Shown: positions 25,060 through 34,508, counted from the stretch's first letter. The stretch: 64,000 nucleotides of DNA from Methanoregula sp. UBA64 (GCF_002502735.1 NZ_DAQC01000001.1:923229-987228); one strand, 5' to 3'. Numbers and translations: made by a program. Notes: generated by a model not told the origin, from the sequence alone.

Positions 25060-26036
25060 ATTTTACCTTCGGCACGATTGAGAATTTTCAAAACGGCGAT
25101 ATCTTTGTCAAGCGAATTAGGGTAGGTCGTTTTATCCCGCACACGATTAATAAATGATTTCAGTTCTTCCACATACATATCATCAATGATATTTTTATTG
25201 TATCCCGCAATGGATATCCCTTCGGGATGCTGATAGGAGACCCATCGGAGATTGTTTGCGTCATAGATTTTAATCTGATGCTCGTTCCAGTTCCAGAGGA
25301 TCTGGGCATTTTCGAGATTGAGTATAAGTGAGCGTGTTGCGAAACGTGCTACAACATCCACTGTCAGCGCTCCAAAAAAGGTGCCAAAATCCATGCCGAT
25401 CACATACGTATCATCGATATCGGCACCGACATCCAGGGTCTTGCCAAAGAACCCACTGACTTTTTGGGGAAACCCCATCAGATCAACAATCCATGTCAGT
25501 TCAAAAGGAACGATCTCCCGACCGCCACCAGTCTCCCTGTTTGAAACATAATAATCGGTCACCCTTTCCCAAGGGTGCCAATCAGGAAGATACTGGCCGG
25601 AATGATAACTGAAATTGGTAATTTTGCCAAATTCTCCCGATTGAAGGATTCGTTTGATATCTTTTATTGCCGGGTGAAAGAGCATAGTGCAGGATGGCGC
25701 AATAAATACCCCTGCCTTTTTTGCCAGAACATTGAGTTCCTCAAGTCCTTCGATATTGACGCTTGCTTCTACAAACGCTGGTATCCCGCAGATTATCGCC
25801 AAGCGGATATATTCTGCATGTTTGTCCGGAGGAACAGAGATGATCAGGCAATCAAACCTCCCGAGACTTTTTTCTTCGAGATTCCCGATTACAGGTATAT
25901 TATAGTGATCATGTGCCTCTTTCCGTCGGTCCTCCCGAATATCAAAACCCGTTATGTAATCCCCGAAACCAAGCGCTTTTAAGCAACGGATCCGCCGTTT
26001 TCCCATCGATCCAAGACCAATAATTAGAAAATTCAC
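25056..26036 (-). CDS. Gfo/Idh/MocA-family oxidoreductase
   Basis: A 326-residue NAD(P)-dependent oxidoreductase. The Rossmann loop IIGLGSMGKRR (residues 4-14), the second beta-alpha ISVPPDKHAEY, EASVNIEGLEEL in place of the usual EKP motif, and SCTMLFHPAIKDIK in the substrate domain are visible. The usual EKP catalytic Lys appears replaced (FVEASVNI), so the reaction may differ from standard sugar dehydrogenation. It overlaps the CMP-transferase gene upstream and the aminotransferase downstream, each by 4 bp, which suggests a dehydrogenase-aminotransferase pair acting on one sugar. Confidence 0.78.
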   Translation of the reverse strand: MNFLIIGLGSMGKRRIRCLKALGFGDYITGFDIREDRRKEAHDHYNIPVIGNLEEKSLGRFDCLIISVPPDKHAEYIRLAIICGIPAFVEASVNIEGLEELNVLAKKAGVFIAPSCTMLFHPAIKDIKRILQSGEFGKITNFSYHSGQYLPDWHPWERVTDYYVSNRETGGGREIVPFELTWIVDLMGFPQKVSGFFGKTLDVGADIDDTYVIGMDFGTFFGALTVDVVARFATRSLILNLENAQILWNWNEHQIKIYDANNLRWVSYQHPEGISIAGYNKNIIDDMYVEELKSFINRVRDKTTYPNSLDKDIAVLKILNRAEGKI

Positions 26037-26749
26037 TTTCCTGCCTCCTTCACCGAATTTTTCATAATTGCCTCAACACAATAAAAATCATAAATGTCGT
26101 CAATCTCGTAATTCTGCCATCGCGCGATTTTATACGCAAGCGTCTTATTCTGATAGAATGTTTTCCATTGACGGTACGCCGGCACGGATGACATATAGAT
26201 GACACCATAAGGGAAAAAAATCTCCGGTAATTGTTGTCGCTGGAAAAAAACTTGCTCACTTTTAAGGAGGGGAACAATACAGTTATTTTCGACAGTCTTC
26301 ATGATATAGGGATTCTCGAGATGTACTTCCCCCACACTGACGAGGGATGAGATGTCTGGAGAATGCCGGAGAAATGACTCGATGGCATTGTCAATATCCC
26401 TATTTTCCCTTAAAGGGGAGGTTGGTTCTAGCAGGACAATAATATCAAAGGATTCCCCCGCCTTTTCAAAAACATCAAGCGCGTGGATAACTGCATCGCT
26501 CGTTGGGGAATTGTCTTGAGCAAACTCTTTCGGACGCAAGAACGGGATATCTGCACCAGCATCCCTGGCAACAGAGGCAATTTCAGGATCATCAGTACTG
26601 ACAAAAACCCGGTCAATATATTCACTCAACAGTGCCTGCTCAATTGTCCAAACGATCAATGGTTTTCCAAGCAGTAATTTAATATTTTTTTGGGGGATTC
26701 CTTTACTGCCTCCCCGTGCAGGGATAATGGCTAGGATTTTGGATTTCAT
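26033..26749 (-). CDS. neuA: CMP-nonulosonate cytidylyltransferase (NeuA/LegF)
   Basis: A 238-residue nucleotidyltransferase. PARGGSKGIPQKN (residues 10-22) binds CTP; STDDPEIA, RPKEFAQDNSPTSDAV and LEPTSPLR are typical of CMP-sialate/CMP-legionaminate synthetases. It activates the nine-carbon acid made by the NeuB/LegI protein. It is the first gene of the nonulosonate unit in transcription order; 85 bp of AT-rich DNA separate it from the ABC transporter gene upstream. The enzyme is full length. Confidence 0.9.
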   Translation of the reverse strand: MKSKILAIIPARGGSKGIPQKNIKLLLGKPLIVWTIEQALLSEYIDRVFVSTDDPEIASVARDAGADIPFLRPKEFAQDNSPTSDAVIHALDVFEKAGESFDIIVLLEPTSPLRENRDIDNAIESFLRHSPDISSLVSVGEVHLENPYIMKTVENNCIVPLLKSEQVFFQRQQLPEIFFPYGVIYMSSVPAYRQWKTFYQNKTLAYKIARWQNYEIDDIYDFYCVEAIMKNSVKEAGK

Positions 26750-26834
26750 AACGGGTCACGGATATTTTTAGTTATAGCCGCGATCATTGGACGGCATACA
26801 TCAGATTATCAATTAAGTATAATACATTCGGTTT

Positions 26835-28661
26835 TCACAGATATGAGGTTTCTGCCAAGGGATTGCCGGATTGTCTTTCCTGACCGAGATACAACTGGTA
26901 ATACTCCATTTTCAGTTCCATCAGAAAGTCATGCGTCCCGCTTTCAACAATCCGGCCCCCCTTCATAACATGAATAATATCCGAATCTTTGATTGTGGAT
27001 AGTCGGTGTGCAATAGTAATTACCGTCATATTTTCCGAGAGTTTCTGGACAGAATCAATAATCTTCTTTTCGGAGATATTATCTAGTGAGCTGGTTGCTT
27101 CGTCAAGGAGCAGGATGTCGGGATGACGAAGGATAATTCGGGCTATAGCAATCCTCTGTCTCTGCCCTCCCGAAAGTTTGATCCCCTGATCCCCGATGAT
27201 CGTATCATAACCGTGATCAGTGTTCATGATGAACTCATGCGCATCGGCAAGTTTGGCCGCATCGATAATTTCCTGATCACTCCGTTCCAGCCCAAACCGA
27301 ATGTTCTCTTTGATGGTATCATGATAAATGAATGTTTCCTGACCAATGTAGCCAAGACATTTCAGGTATTCAGAGCGATCGAACTCCATTATAGGAATCC
27401 CATCAACGAAAATCCCTCCCCGGTCTGGCGTGTATAGGAGTGCTAAAAGATTTGCGGTTGTTGTCTTCCCGGATCCCGAATTACCAACGATCGCCACTTT
27501 TTTGTTTTTTCCGATATCAAATGAGAGATCATGAATGACATCCCGGGTAGCTTTGGGATACCTGAATGAAACATTCCTGAATTCAATCGTATCCCTGAAT
27601 GAAAAAGACCTTTTTTCCTCACACAAGTTCTCCGAAGCGGGTTTACCATTATCCGCCGTCAGTTCCGTATATACCAGCGCAAGTGCCGGCAGGGACTGGA
27701 CAATCGATGATAAATTTGTCTGAGCCAGATTAAGGCTGGGAATTAAGCGGTAAAGGGCAAGCATAAGGGTCCCGAAAATTCCGATATATCCGATGAAATC
27801 GCCCGCAGTAACAAAATAGAGACCAATGGCACCAAGAGATATTATGGAAAACATTATGAAATCGTTGATTACCGGGGGAATTTTATTGAGGGTATCCACA
27901 TTCGTATAGGTTTTTAGGAGTTTCTGCATAGCAGCATCATATTTTTTCTTGAACAATCCCATCGAATCTGTGATAAATATTGTTTTAATTCCGGTGATCA
28001 GCTCCTGATAAACAACAGATTTTTCCATAAACGTTTTTGTCAGCTCAGAACTATTCCTATAAACCCGTGTAAACAAAATTTTTCTCACTAATAAGGCATA
28101 GATCCCACCTGCAATTATCAATCCGATGGTAAGCCAGAATGAGAGATAAAAAATAAAGAGCAAGTATAAAAATGCCATCAATGAATTTTTCGCAAAATCG
28201 ATCAATGCACCGATTGCATTATTTGCATCAGTCACGGCACCCTGACCAATATAAATTAAATCGCCCTGTTTTTTTCCGGCGAAATAGCTGTACGGATTAT
28301 TTGTGATTTTTTCAAATATACGACGATCCAAGGAATCACGGACGGATGCAATGACATATGCCCCATGATAGGTTACGAGAGCATAAAACGCGGCAATGAT
28401 AACGGATATTAGGATTAACAATATCGCGGCTGCGATAAAAGGGGTGAATGATGACGGCAACAGGGCTGCATAAAATGAATCCAGAAGTTTTGGAGTGTTC
28501 TGGACTCCAAGCCCATAGTTAATGATCGGGTAGACTAGAGAGACCCTGAATACTTCAAGCCCACTCAGCACGATCACTGCCAGAAGGTATACTGCAAGGG
28601 TCTTCTTGAATGGCCTGAAGAGGAACCATAAAATTTTCAAAGAGTCTCTGATGGTTGACAA
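26835..28661 (-). CDS. ABC exporter, oligosaccharide/lipid flippase type (PglK/MsbA-like)
   Basis: A 608-residue half-transporter with fused domains. The N-terminal 330 residues contain about six membrane segments (for example VYLLAVIVLSGLEVF, FIAAAILLILISVIIAAF, LMAFLYLLFIFYLSF). The C-terminal ATPase has Walker A (VGNSGSGKTT), the signature LSGGQRQRIAIARI, Walker B (DILLLDEATSSLD) and the H-loop ITIAHRLSTI. Such proteins flip lipid-linked oligosaccharides (PglK) or export lipids. In this locus it is the obvious candidate for moving the finished lipid-linked glycan across the membrane; no Wzx-type flippase is seen in the window. Confidence 0.88.
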   Translation of the reverse strand: MSTIRDSLKILWFLFRPFKKTLAVYLLAVIVLSGLEVFRVSLVYPIINYGLGVQNTPKLLDSFYAALLPSSFTPFIAAAILLILISVIIAAFYALVTYHGAYVIASVRDSLDRRIFEKITNNPYSYFAGKKQGDLIYIGQGAVTDANNAIGALIDFAKNSLMAFLYLLFIFYLSFWLTIGLIIAGGIYALLVRKILFTRVYRNSSELTKTFMEKSVVYQELITGIKTIFITDSMGLFKKKYDAAMQKLLKTYTNVDTLNKIPPVINDFIMFSIISLGAIGLYFVTAGDFIGYIGIFGTLMLALYRLIPSLNLAQTNLSSIVQSLPALALVYTELTADNGKPASENLCEEKRSFSFRDTIEFRNVSFRYPKATRDVIHDLSFDIGKNKKVAIVGNSGSGKTTTANLLALLYTPDRGGIFVDGIPIMEFDRSEYLKCLGYIGQETFIYHDTIKENIRFGLERSDQEIIDAAKLADAHEFIMNTDHGYDTIIGDQGIKLSGGQRQRIAIARIILRHPDILLLDEATSSLDNISEKKIIDSVQKLSENMTVITIAHRLSTIKDSDIIHVMKGGRIVESGTHDFLMELKMEYYQLYLGQERQSGNPLAETSYL

Positions 28662-28801
28662 TACTATCCCCTTGTCTCACTTGATAATGGTAATGATTCT
28701 TTGTGGTAAAACACCGATTCTTCCTATAAGGCAGTCAAATACATGCCAAGGGGGTTATCCGGTCATTCTGGAAGGATGACTTATGACATAAATGCAATCC
28801 A

Positions 28802-29446
28802 TTATGCCTTACATTTTTCCCAGTCCCGCAAAAACTGTTCGAGTCCTTTATCAGTCAGGTTATGCCGGGACATCATCTCGAGCACTGATGGAGGAATTGT
28901 CGCGATATGCGATCCTGCTTTTGCTGCGGACAGTACATGCATGGGATGACGGATGCTTGCAGTAATGATCTGTGTAGGGTAGTTGTGACGGTTCATGATC
29001 TCGACAGAATCCCGGACTACCTCCATGCCGTTATGACCAATATCATCGAGACGACCCACAAAAATGCTCACATAGGTTGCCCCGCAGTTTGCAGCCAGCA
29101 GTGCCTGGTTTGCTGAAAACACCAGCGTTACGTTTGTCTTGATACCAATTTGCTCCAAGCGTTTTGTTGCTTTCAGACCTTCCATGGTCATGGGGATCTT
29201 GATCACAACATTCGGGGAGATCACAGCGAGAGCCCGAGCTTCCTCCACCATCATATCGGCTTCAAGATTGATTACTTCAGCACTTATCGGGCCATTTACC
29301 AAGGTGGATATTTCCCGGATCAGTTCCTCAAACGAATAACCCGTTTTAGATTTTGCGATGAGGGATGGATTGGTTGTGACACCATCGACAAGAAAACTGA
29401 ATTTTCGGATCATTTCAATTTCAGCAGTATCAAGAAATATCTTCAT
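28802..29446 (-). CDS. Transaldolase / fructose-6-phosphate aldolase (TalC-FSA family)
   Basis: A small transaldolase of the TalC/FSA group. I start it at the ATG at 29446 (MKIFLDTAEIEMI, 214 residues), which aligns with family starts; an ATG four codons earlier is less likely. Motifs: DGVTTNPSLIAKS, VVIKIPMTMEGL with the Schiff-base Lys, TNVTLVFSANQALLAA, and YVSIFVGRLDDIG. As transaldolase it would make sedoheptulose 7-phosphate from fructose 6-phosphate and erythrose 4-phosphate. The next gene is GmhB, and transketolase, GmhA and HldE-type genes lie further on, so I infer that it supplies the heptose pathway. An FSA-type aldolase activity is the alternative. Confidence 0.82.
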   Translation of the reverse strand: MKIFLDTAEIEMIRKFSFLVDGVTTNPSLIAKSKTGYSFEELIREISTLVNGPISAEVINLEADMMVEEARALAVISPNVVIKIPMTMEGLKATKRLEQIGIKTNVTLVFSANQALLAANCGATYVSIFVGRLDDIGHNGMEVVRDSVEIMNRHNYPTQIITASIRHPMHVLSAAKAGSHIATIPPSVLEMMSRHNLTDKGLEQFLRDWEKCKA

Positions 29447-29483
29447 GAAAGCCCACATGTATTATCTGTAGTTTTGACCACTT

Positions 29484-30065
29484 CTATCTTTTCGTTTTAA
29501 GAATAAAATTTTCAACTGCATCGAGCAGATCGGTCGCGACATAATCAACCGTGTTGTCTTGGTTATTTACATATTCCTGGTACCCATGACCAGTCATGAC
29601 CAAACTCGTCCGACAACCGACCTGGCGCCCGGCTTCAACGTCGCTCCACTTGTCACCAACAAGGAAAGATGCAGAAAAATCTATCCCGAATTTCATTCCC
29701 GCTTCAAGAAGCAGGCCAGGTTTTGGTTTTCGGCATTCACATTCAATGCGGTATTTCTGTACAACCGCATCAGGATGATGTGGGCAGTAATAGATTGCAT
29801 CGATACGGGCATTGTCGTTCCCGAGCCTTCTCATCATCTCATTGTTGAAATTCCGGATATCGGCCTCTTCGTACATCCCTTTTGCCACACCGGACTGATT
29901 GGTGACCACGATTACCATGAACCCTGCATCGTTGAGCATCTTAATAGCAATTCCGCTGCCTTTGATCACTATGAGCTGGTCGATGCGATGGGCATAGTGG
30001 GGGGGATCCTGATTGATAACCCCGTCGCGATCAAGAAAGACGGCGGTATGTATTTCCCTGCTCAT
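29484..30065 (-). CDS. gmhB: D-glycero-D-manno-heptose 1,7-bisphosphate 7-phosphatase
   Basis: A 193-residue HAD phosphatase. The catalytic Asp pair is in VFLDRDGVIN (residues 9-18), motif II in VTNQSGVAKGMY, Lys/motif III and IV in RKPKPG and LVGDKWSDVEAG. A Cys/His zinc loop (YYCPHHPD then ECECRKPKPG) marks GmhB rather than general HAD enzymes; histidinol phosphatases share this loop and are the main alternative. GmhB removes the 7-phosphate so that the sugar 1-phosphate can be activated. It lies 38 bp upstream of the TalC-like gene in the same operon. Confidence 0.88.
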   Translation of the reverse strand: MSREIHTAVFLDRDGVINQDPPHYAHRIDQLIVIKGSGIAIKMLNDAGFMVIVVTNQSGVAKGMYEEADIRNFNNEMMRRLGNDNARIDAIYYCPHHPDAVVQKYRIECECRKPKPGLLLEAGMKFGIDFSASFLVGDKWSDVEAGRQVGCRTSLVMTGHGYQEYVNNQDNTVDYVATDLLDAVENFILKTKR

Positions 30066-30189
30066 GAAGCTTCATTCAAGTACTTTACGATAGTTCCTAA
30101 TGAATGCAACGTAGTGTCCAAGATTTCTAGAATAACCACCAATTGTAGATCCTGTTTTTAGAGAGAGACTAAAGAAGTGGAATTCAAGG

Positions 30190-31482
30190 TTATTTTAAGA
30201 AATCATCACCCTTTGACCGAAGCCAGACTGTTCCTACCCGGGATCTTGGCTCAGTCCATCCATGACATTTGGGGAAATCGGGATGTTCTTTGAGGATCTT
30301 CCAAAATCGATTATGCCGCCTTATATCATCACTAATATCTACCCAATCACCATGAAGGCGTTGCCACTGCTCTTGGACTGCTAACAATATCTCCTCTGCG
30401 GATAGATCGATAACCCGGATACCAATACACTCATAATATTCAGCATGATTGGAGGTCGTGAAGTACTCACTGCAAGTTAGGGGAATTCCGGTTGCCTTCC
30501 AGACTAATGTCTTGGGCAGGTGCATCGTCAGGGCCCACTGTGAAGATATCCACAGGGGAAGAAGATTCAGGAATAAAATGGGCCTACAATAAATATCGCT
30601 TACTGTATCTATTCCCGCACCTGTACTGACACAGAGATCACAATGGGCAAAAAGCCATATATCCAAAAAATCTGATTTTTCCGAGTGAAATGCATAATCG
30701 ACAATGCGAGGATGTTTGCTGGGAATCGGTTTGCTCATCACTTTTCCCATCCGAAAGACCCATGCACCCTGATCCGCAAGCCACTCCGCAGCGGGAACAT
30801 ATGTAGCAATATCAGAATCTCGGTAATTAAGATGATTCCATCCGTATCCGGACAACGGATTATAGGCACCATTATTTCCTTGTGTAGGATCTGTATTCGG
30901 GTATGTGAAATCTAAATAACTATTGTCTCTAACGAGCAGGCAGATTATCGGCTCCCCTTCACGCCAACCTTGCCGGCTCAACCAAGCACGGGCCTGTGCA
31001 TCTTCTCGGGGAAGAAAACCGAGTCTGGCACGGATTTTCTCCTGCCACCCCCGATCATCGGAAGTGGTGATCTGTGCCAGATCGGCAGGCTGAAGATAAT
31101 GCCGATCTCCACCAGGCAGTAATCTGTTCCAAAAATCCAGAGGTCGAACCCATGCGGAAACAGAGAAGTTACGTGTGACAATCTGCGCCCAGAACACATT
31201 GCTTATCGGTTTATCAAACCAGTATAAATCCAAAGCTCCTTCAGATTGCCGCTGACATATTCCACCCACCTCTATGATGAAGGTACCTATGCGGCTAGCA
31301 CTGATAGGTCCAAAACGGATCAGACGCCATGGACGAAGGCCGCGGACCAAAAGAACTGCGGGTATGGCCCAGAAGCCGCAAATAATAACTCCCCCATAGG
31401 TCAGCAGGGCATGGATTTTCGAAAACAATACCGGCCGACCCCCAGAGCGCATTTCAAAGATATGTCGATCCAGTGTTTTCAT
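30190..31482 (-). CDS. TIGR04372-type putative glycosyltransferase
   Basis: A 430-residue protein of a family often seen in surface-glycan loci. It has one hydrophobic segment near the N-terminus (GVIICGFWAIPAVLLVRGL) and the characteristic stretches CLLVRDNSYLD, YRDSDIATYVPAAEWLADQG, VFRMGKVMSKPI and CVSTGAGIDTVSDIY. The second half looks like the C-terminal domain of a GT-B transferase, with nucleotide-binding Gly-rich and Ser-Thr positions. Biochemistry of the family is not known to me. The gene stands between gmhB and a methyltransferase gene with 120-160 bp gaps on both sides. Confidence 0.65.
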   Translation of the reverse strand: MKTLDRHIFEMRSGGRPVLFSKIHALLTYGGVIICGFWAIPAVLLVRGLRPWRLIRFGPISASRIGTFIIEVGGICQRQSEGALDLYWFDKPISNVFWAQIVTRNFSVSAWVRPLDFWNRLLPGGDRHYLQPADLAQITTSDDRGWQEKIRARLGFLPREDAQARAWLSRQGWREGEPIICLLVRDNSYLDFTYPNTDPTQGNNGAYNPLSGYGWNHLNYRDSDIATYVPAAEWLADQGAWVFRMGKVMSKPIPSKHPRIVDYAFHSEKSDFLDIWLFAHCDLCVSTGAGIDTVSDIYCRPILFLNLLPLWISSQWALTMHLPKTLVWKATGIPLTCSEYFTTSNHAEYYECIGIRVIDLSAEEILLAVQEQWQRLHGDWVDISDDIRRHNRFWKILKEHPDFPKCHGWTEPRSRVGTVWLRSKGDDFLK

Positions 31483-31639
31483 AAAAACCTCCGGGCGACT
31501 TTGAGCTCATCGCATTTCTGAACGAAAAACTGTGGCATCTTGCATTCACTGTTAATTCTATAGTGTATTTAGACATCTCTTCATGCTGAAATTCCTAAAG
31601 TTTCTTCAATAACCGGGATGTTTTCGCTAAACATTGAGT

Positions 31640-32791
31640 TCAATCACTAAATGAAAAAGCTAACTCCAGCGCCCCATTCTGTTTTTCCAAGCGTTCTTTT
31701 AGGTCACGAGCTTGGGGTGGACAAAACGGGAGGAATATCAGACTGTCTGAAGGTGCACTAGTGAGATCGTAAACCGGCCGACCAAGGTATATCTTTCCAA
31801 TTCTGTTTACATCTTCATCGATAAAAAAGTGTACACTCTCCGGAAGCTCAGAGAACAGCCATGTTGCGGCAATCGAAGTCCCAAATATACCGAATTTTCG
31901 GGTCTCAGCGTAGACACGTGCATCGCGAATGTTGGACTCAAGAAAATCAATACACCTTGAAACGATCTCACTGGAATCTTGGACAATCGATATATGATAT
32001 TTCTGTGTCAAGTGGCTCCCCTTTCTCGCAACTACCGTGATTTCCTTTGTTACGCATGTTGTAGAAGAAAAGATCACCTCGAAACCCGAACGGAGAAGTA
32101 AAGATTGTAACGCAGCGTTGCCGAAGTGAGTGCAATGATCCGCAATCAACAGATCATAAGGGTTTTTTTCAAAATTTGGTACTTCAATAATTAGGATACC
32201 GTCATGGGCAAGAAGAGTGAGGATCTTCTCGAGGTATTTTCCCGGATGGATAATATGTTCCAGAACATGAATCATCGTGATACAATTGAACGTCTCCTTA
32301 ATGACATCCGGCTGGCTGTTTACATACATCGTCCGCACATGGGGAATCGTCTCAACCTCTCTCTGATATTTGTCGTTCAATTCGATCCCAAACAACATCC
32401 ATTCCGGGTATTTTTCACCAAACCGGCGAAGCAGTGCGCCATTACCACAGCCGATATCTAGGAGCTTCCCAGTTGCCGGGATCTTCACGAACCGACTTAC
32501 ACACTCCAAAATACGGGAAGATCGAGAACTGGCGTTTCCTGACACCATATCAAAGACCTCCTGTTCAGTTCCAGCACCCTGGAAGTAAATGGAATATGCA
32601 TTATATATCGATTCTATCTCCCCATGCCAAGCCAGATCGGTTAGTTTTTGGACACAACCACATGAATGACATAATATGAGGGAACCCCCCGGTGGCCAAG
32701 GCTTACTATCCGAAGTAACACGATGAAACCGGGTGTATTTCTCAAATAATTCGAGATGGGAATTCCCGCAGATATGACATGTATCAGTCAT
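31640..32791 (-). CDS. SAM-dependent methyltransferase, zinc-ribbon and C-terminal sugar domain
   Basis: A 383-residue protein. The N-terminus has CHICGN (residues 5-10) and a second Cys pair (CHSCGC), a zinc site like that of sugar C-methyltransferases. The Rossmann domain has LLDIGCGNGALL near residue 118, IHVLEHIIHPG and LIIEVPNFE. The C-terminal part (FGIFGTSIAATWLF and RIGKIYLGRPV) resembles the C-terminal nucleotide-sugar domain of such enzymes. The catalytic HEH-type motif is replaced by DHCTHFG, so it may methylate O or N, or a different carbon. It overlaps the RmlD-like gene (upstream) by 4 bp. Confidence 0.7.
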   Translation of the reverse strand: MTDTCHICGNSHLELFEKYTRFHRVTSDSKPWPPGGSLILCHSCGCVQKLTDLAWHGEIESIYNAYSIYFQGAGTEQEVFDMVSGNASSRSSRILECVSRFVKIPATGKLLDIGCGNGALLRRFGEKYPEWMLFGIELNDKYQREVETIPHVRTMYVNSQPDVIKETFNCITMIHVLEHIIHPGKYLEKILTLLAHDGILIIEVPNFEKNPYDLLIADHCTHFGNAALQSLLLRSGFEVIFSSTTCVTKEITVVARKGSHLTQKYHISIVQDSSEIVSRCIDFLESNIRDARVYAETRKFGIFGTSIAATWLFSELPESVHFFIDEDVNRIGKIYLGRPVYDLTSAPSDSLIFLPFCPPQARDLKERLEKQNGALELAFSFSD

Positions 32792-33696
32792 GGAAAAAAC
32801 ACTCTGTCAATAGAGGCTAATGCATTTGGTATCCGAATTGCCAGTTTTTTTTCAATGTCCGATGCATCAAGAGCGGTATACGCCGGATTGTGTTCGAGAA
32901 AAACACCAAAATCTTCGGTTTTTCTTGGCCTAACGAGATCTGACGTCGCATGCATACGATCGGCAATGTGATGGGCTGCATCCGCGTATGAAATGTCTAG
33001 GGGTGCAGATATATGATGTATACCCCTTATCCTTTTATCGGCAATCTTGTAGAGGCATTCCACCGCGAGAGGTGCAGGAACCGGTGCCATCCTGTAATCT
33101 GAAAACGGATGAATTACCTGATGCAACCCCAGTGCATCCATCCATTCCCGGATCAGGGGGAGACGCGGATATATAATCTTGGTGAATCGAACGATTGCAA
33201 GATCCCCCTCCAAAGCAAGTAGACTCTTCTCCGCTTCTGCTTTCTGCCTGCCATATTCCGTTTTCGGGGATACTGGGTCTCCCGGCCTCCGTAGCGGAAT
33301 CGAACCGTCAAAAACCTGATTGGTTGATGGGAAAATAACAAAGATCCCATTTTGCATACAAAGACTTGCAATTTTTACCGTATTTTGCACATTCACGAGT
33401 GCACTTTGAATCGGATTTATACGACATTGTTCTAGTGATGTCACTGCTGCACATATGTAAGCTACGGATACACTGGCCGGGGGGGTCCAGGAATCATCAA
33501 TATCTTCGGATAAATCAAGGAATATCTTGTCAGTGTTACAGGCCTCTTTCTTTCGGGTACTCCCAATAACAGGTTCCTTGTGTAAATTGAGATATGCCGT
33601 TACTAATTTACCTAATGCACTATCTGCACCAATAATGAGAGCGGAACCGGTCGGTGTCATTTCAGGAATTCTGTTCACACTTTTTTCCCACAGCAT
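32788..33696 (-). CDS. RmlD-like NDP-sugar reductase
   Basis: A 302-residue SDR of the RmlD substrate-binding group. The loop IIGADSALGK (residues 22-31) follows a short N-terminal extension; catalytic residues are Ser/Thr in FPSTNQVFDG and Tyr-x3-Lys in TEYGRQKAEAE. RmlD proteins reduce the 4-keto group of an NDP-6-deoxysugar. In this stretch it is flanked by methyltransferase genes on both sides (4-bp overlap downstream, 22-bp overlap upstream), so it may reduce a methylated keto-sugar. The cofactor loop has Ala-Ser instead of the second Gly, which is common in the group. Confidence 0.72.
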   Translation of the reverse strand: MLWEKSVNRIPEMTPTGSALIIGADSALGKLVTAYLNLHKEPVIGSTRKKEACNTDKIFLDLSEDIDDSWTPPASVSVAYICAAVTSLEQCRINPIQSALVNVQNTVKIASLCMQNGIFVIFPSTNQVFDGSIPLRRPGDPVSPKTEYGRQKAEAEKSLLALEGDLAIVRFTKIIYPRLPLIREWMDALGLHQVIHPFSDYRMAPVPAPLAVECLYKIADKRIRGIHHISAPLDISYADAAHHIADRMHATSDLVRPRKTEDFGVFLEHNPAYTALDASDIEKKLAIRIPNALASIDRVFFP

Positions 33697-34361
33697 ATCG
33701 CCAAAAGATAATGAGCCATCGGATAAAAACCGGTATGTACTACTTCATCGTTCATGGAAAATAGGAACACATTATGGAAATATCCTGACAACAGCTTCCT
33801 CAATTCCTTGTGATCTTTGCAATTGACATGACCTTCTCGGCTGGGAGGTGATGCATATTTCTGCGATTCGAGTGAAGGAGTCCCGATAATGAGAATACCA
33901 TTACTAGAAATGGCCGAGATAATATGCTGTAAAAAGAGATGTTCCTTCTCTTTTGGGATATGTTCTAGAACATCCAGCGAGTAAGCGGCATCGTAGTTTC
34001 CCGGGGGGGTATCTTCCGTGGGATCAAGAACCATACAAGCATATTTCCACCGGGGATCCATGTTCTCCTGAGCATCGCTGATAAAAACTGGATCAAAATC
34101 GATCAGAGTTAATTTGCCCACCTCTTGGGCAATAAGCCGGCTTCCGAATCCGTCAGCACATCCAATCTCAAGGACATTCTGTTTACCAGAGAGCATCTTT
34201 GCCACGAATTTATAACGTGATAATAAAAAAACGAGCCGTTTGGGATCATCATGCCAGACCTGATTACTCATAAGACCAAACCGTGAGAACCCAAATGTAT
34301 TTTTTAGATCGAAACAGACCTGGTATTGTGACTCTTTTGGTTTCTTTTCCATGATGACCAA
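33675..34361 (-). CDS. Class I SAM-dependent methyltransferase
   Basis: A 228-residue methyltransferase. The SAM site is NVLEIGCADGFGS near residue 62; IDFDP gives the acidic residue for ribose; AAYSLDVLEHIP and GILIIGTPSLES are motifs IV and VI. There is no zinc or sugar domain. It starts about 20 nt downstream of a weak AG-rich site and overlaps the RmlD-like gene, so it belongs to the same transcript. It presumably O-methylates a sugar of the glycan, but nothing in the sequence fixes the substrate. Confidence 0.78.
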   Translation of the reverse strand: MVIMEKKPKESQYQVCFDLKNTFGFSRFGLMSNQVWHDDPKRLVFLLSRYKFVAKMLSGKQNVLEIGCADGFGSRLIAQEVGKLTLIDFDPVFISDAQENMDPRWKYACMVLDPTEDTPPGNYDAAYSLDVLEHIPKEKEHLFLQHIISAISSNGILIIGTPSLESQKYASPPSREGHVNCKDHKELRKLLSGYFHNVFLFSMNDEVVHTGFYPMAHYLLAICCGKKV

Positions 34362-34508
34362 CCTATTGAAGATTTACCTCTTCGGACCGTTTTTTGTTTT
34401 TATATAATGCTATCTGCTGAAATAATGCTCGTTATTACGATCCGTATATAGTGCTTCATGAGGATATACGGAATTTCTTAGTGAGGTTCCTAATCCATGA
34501 TGATCCGA

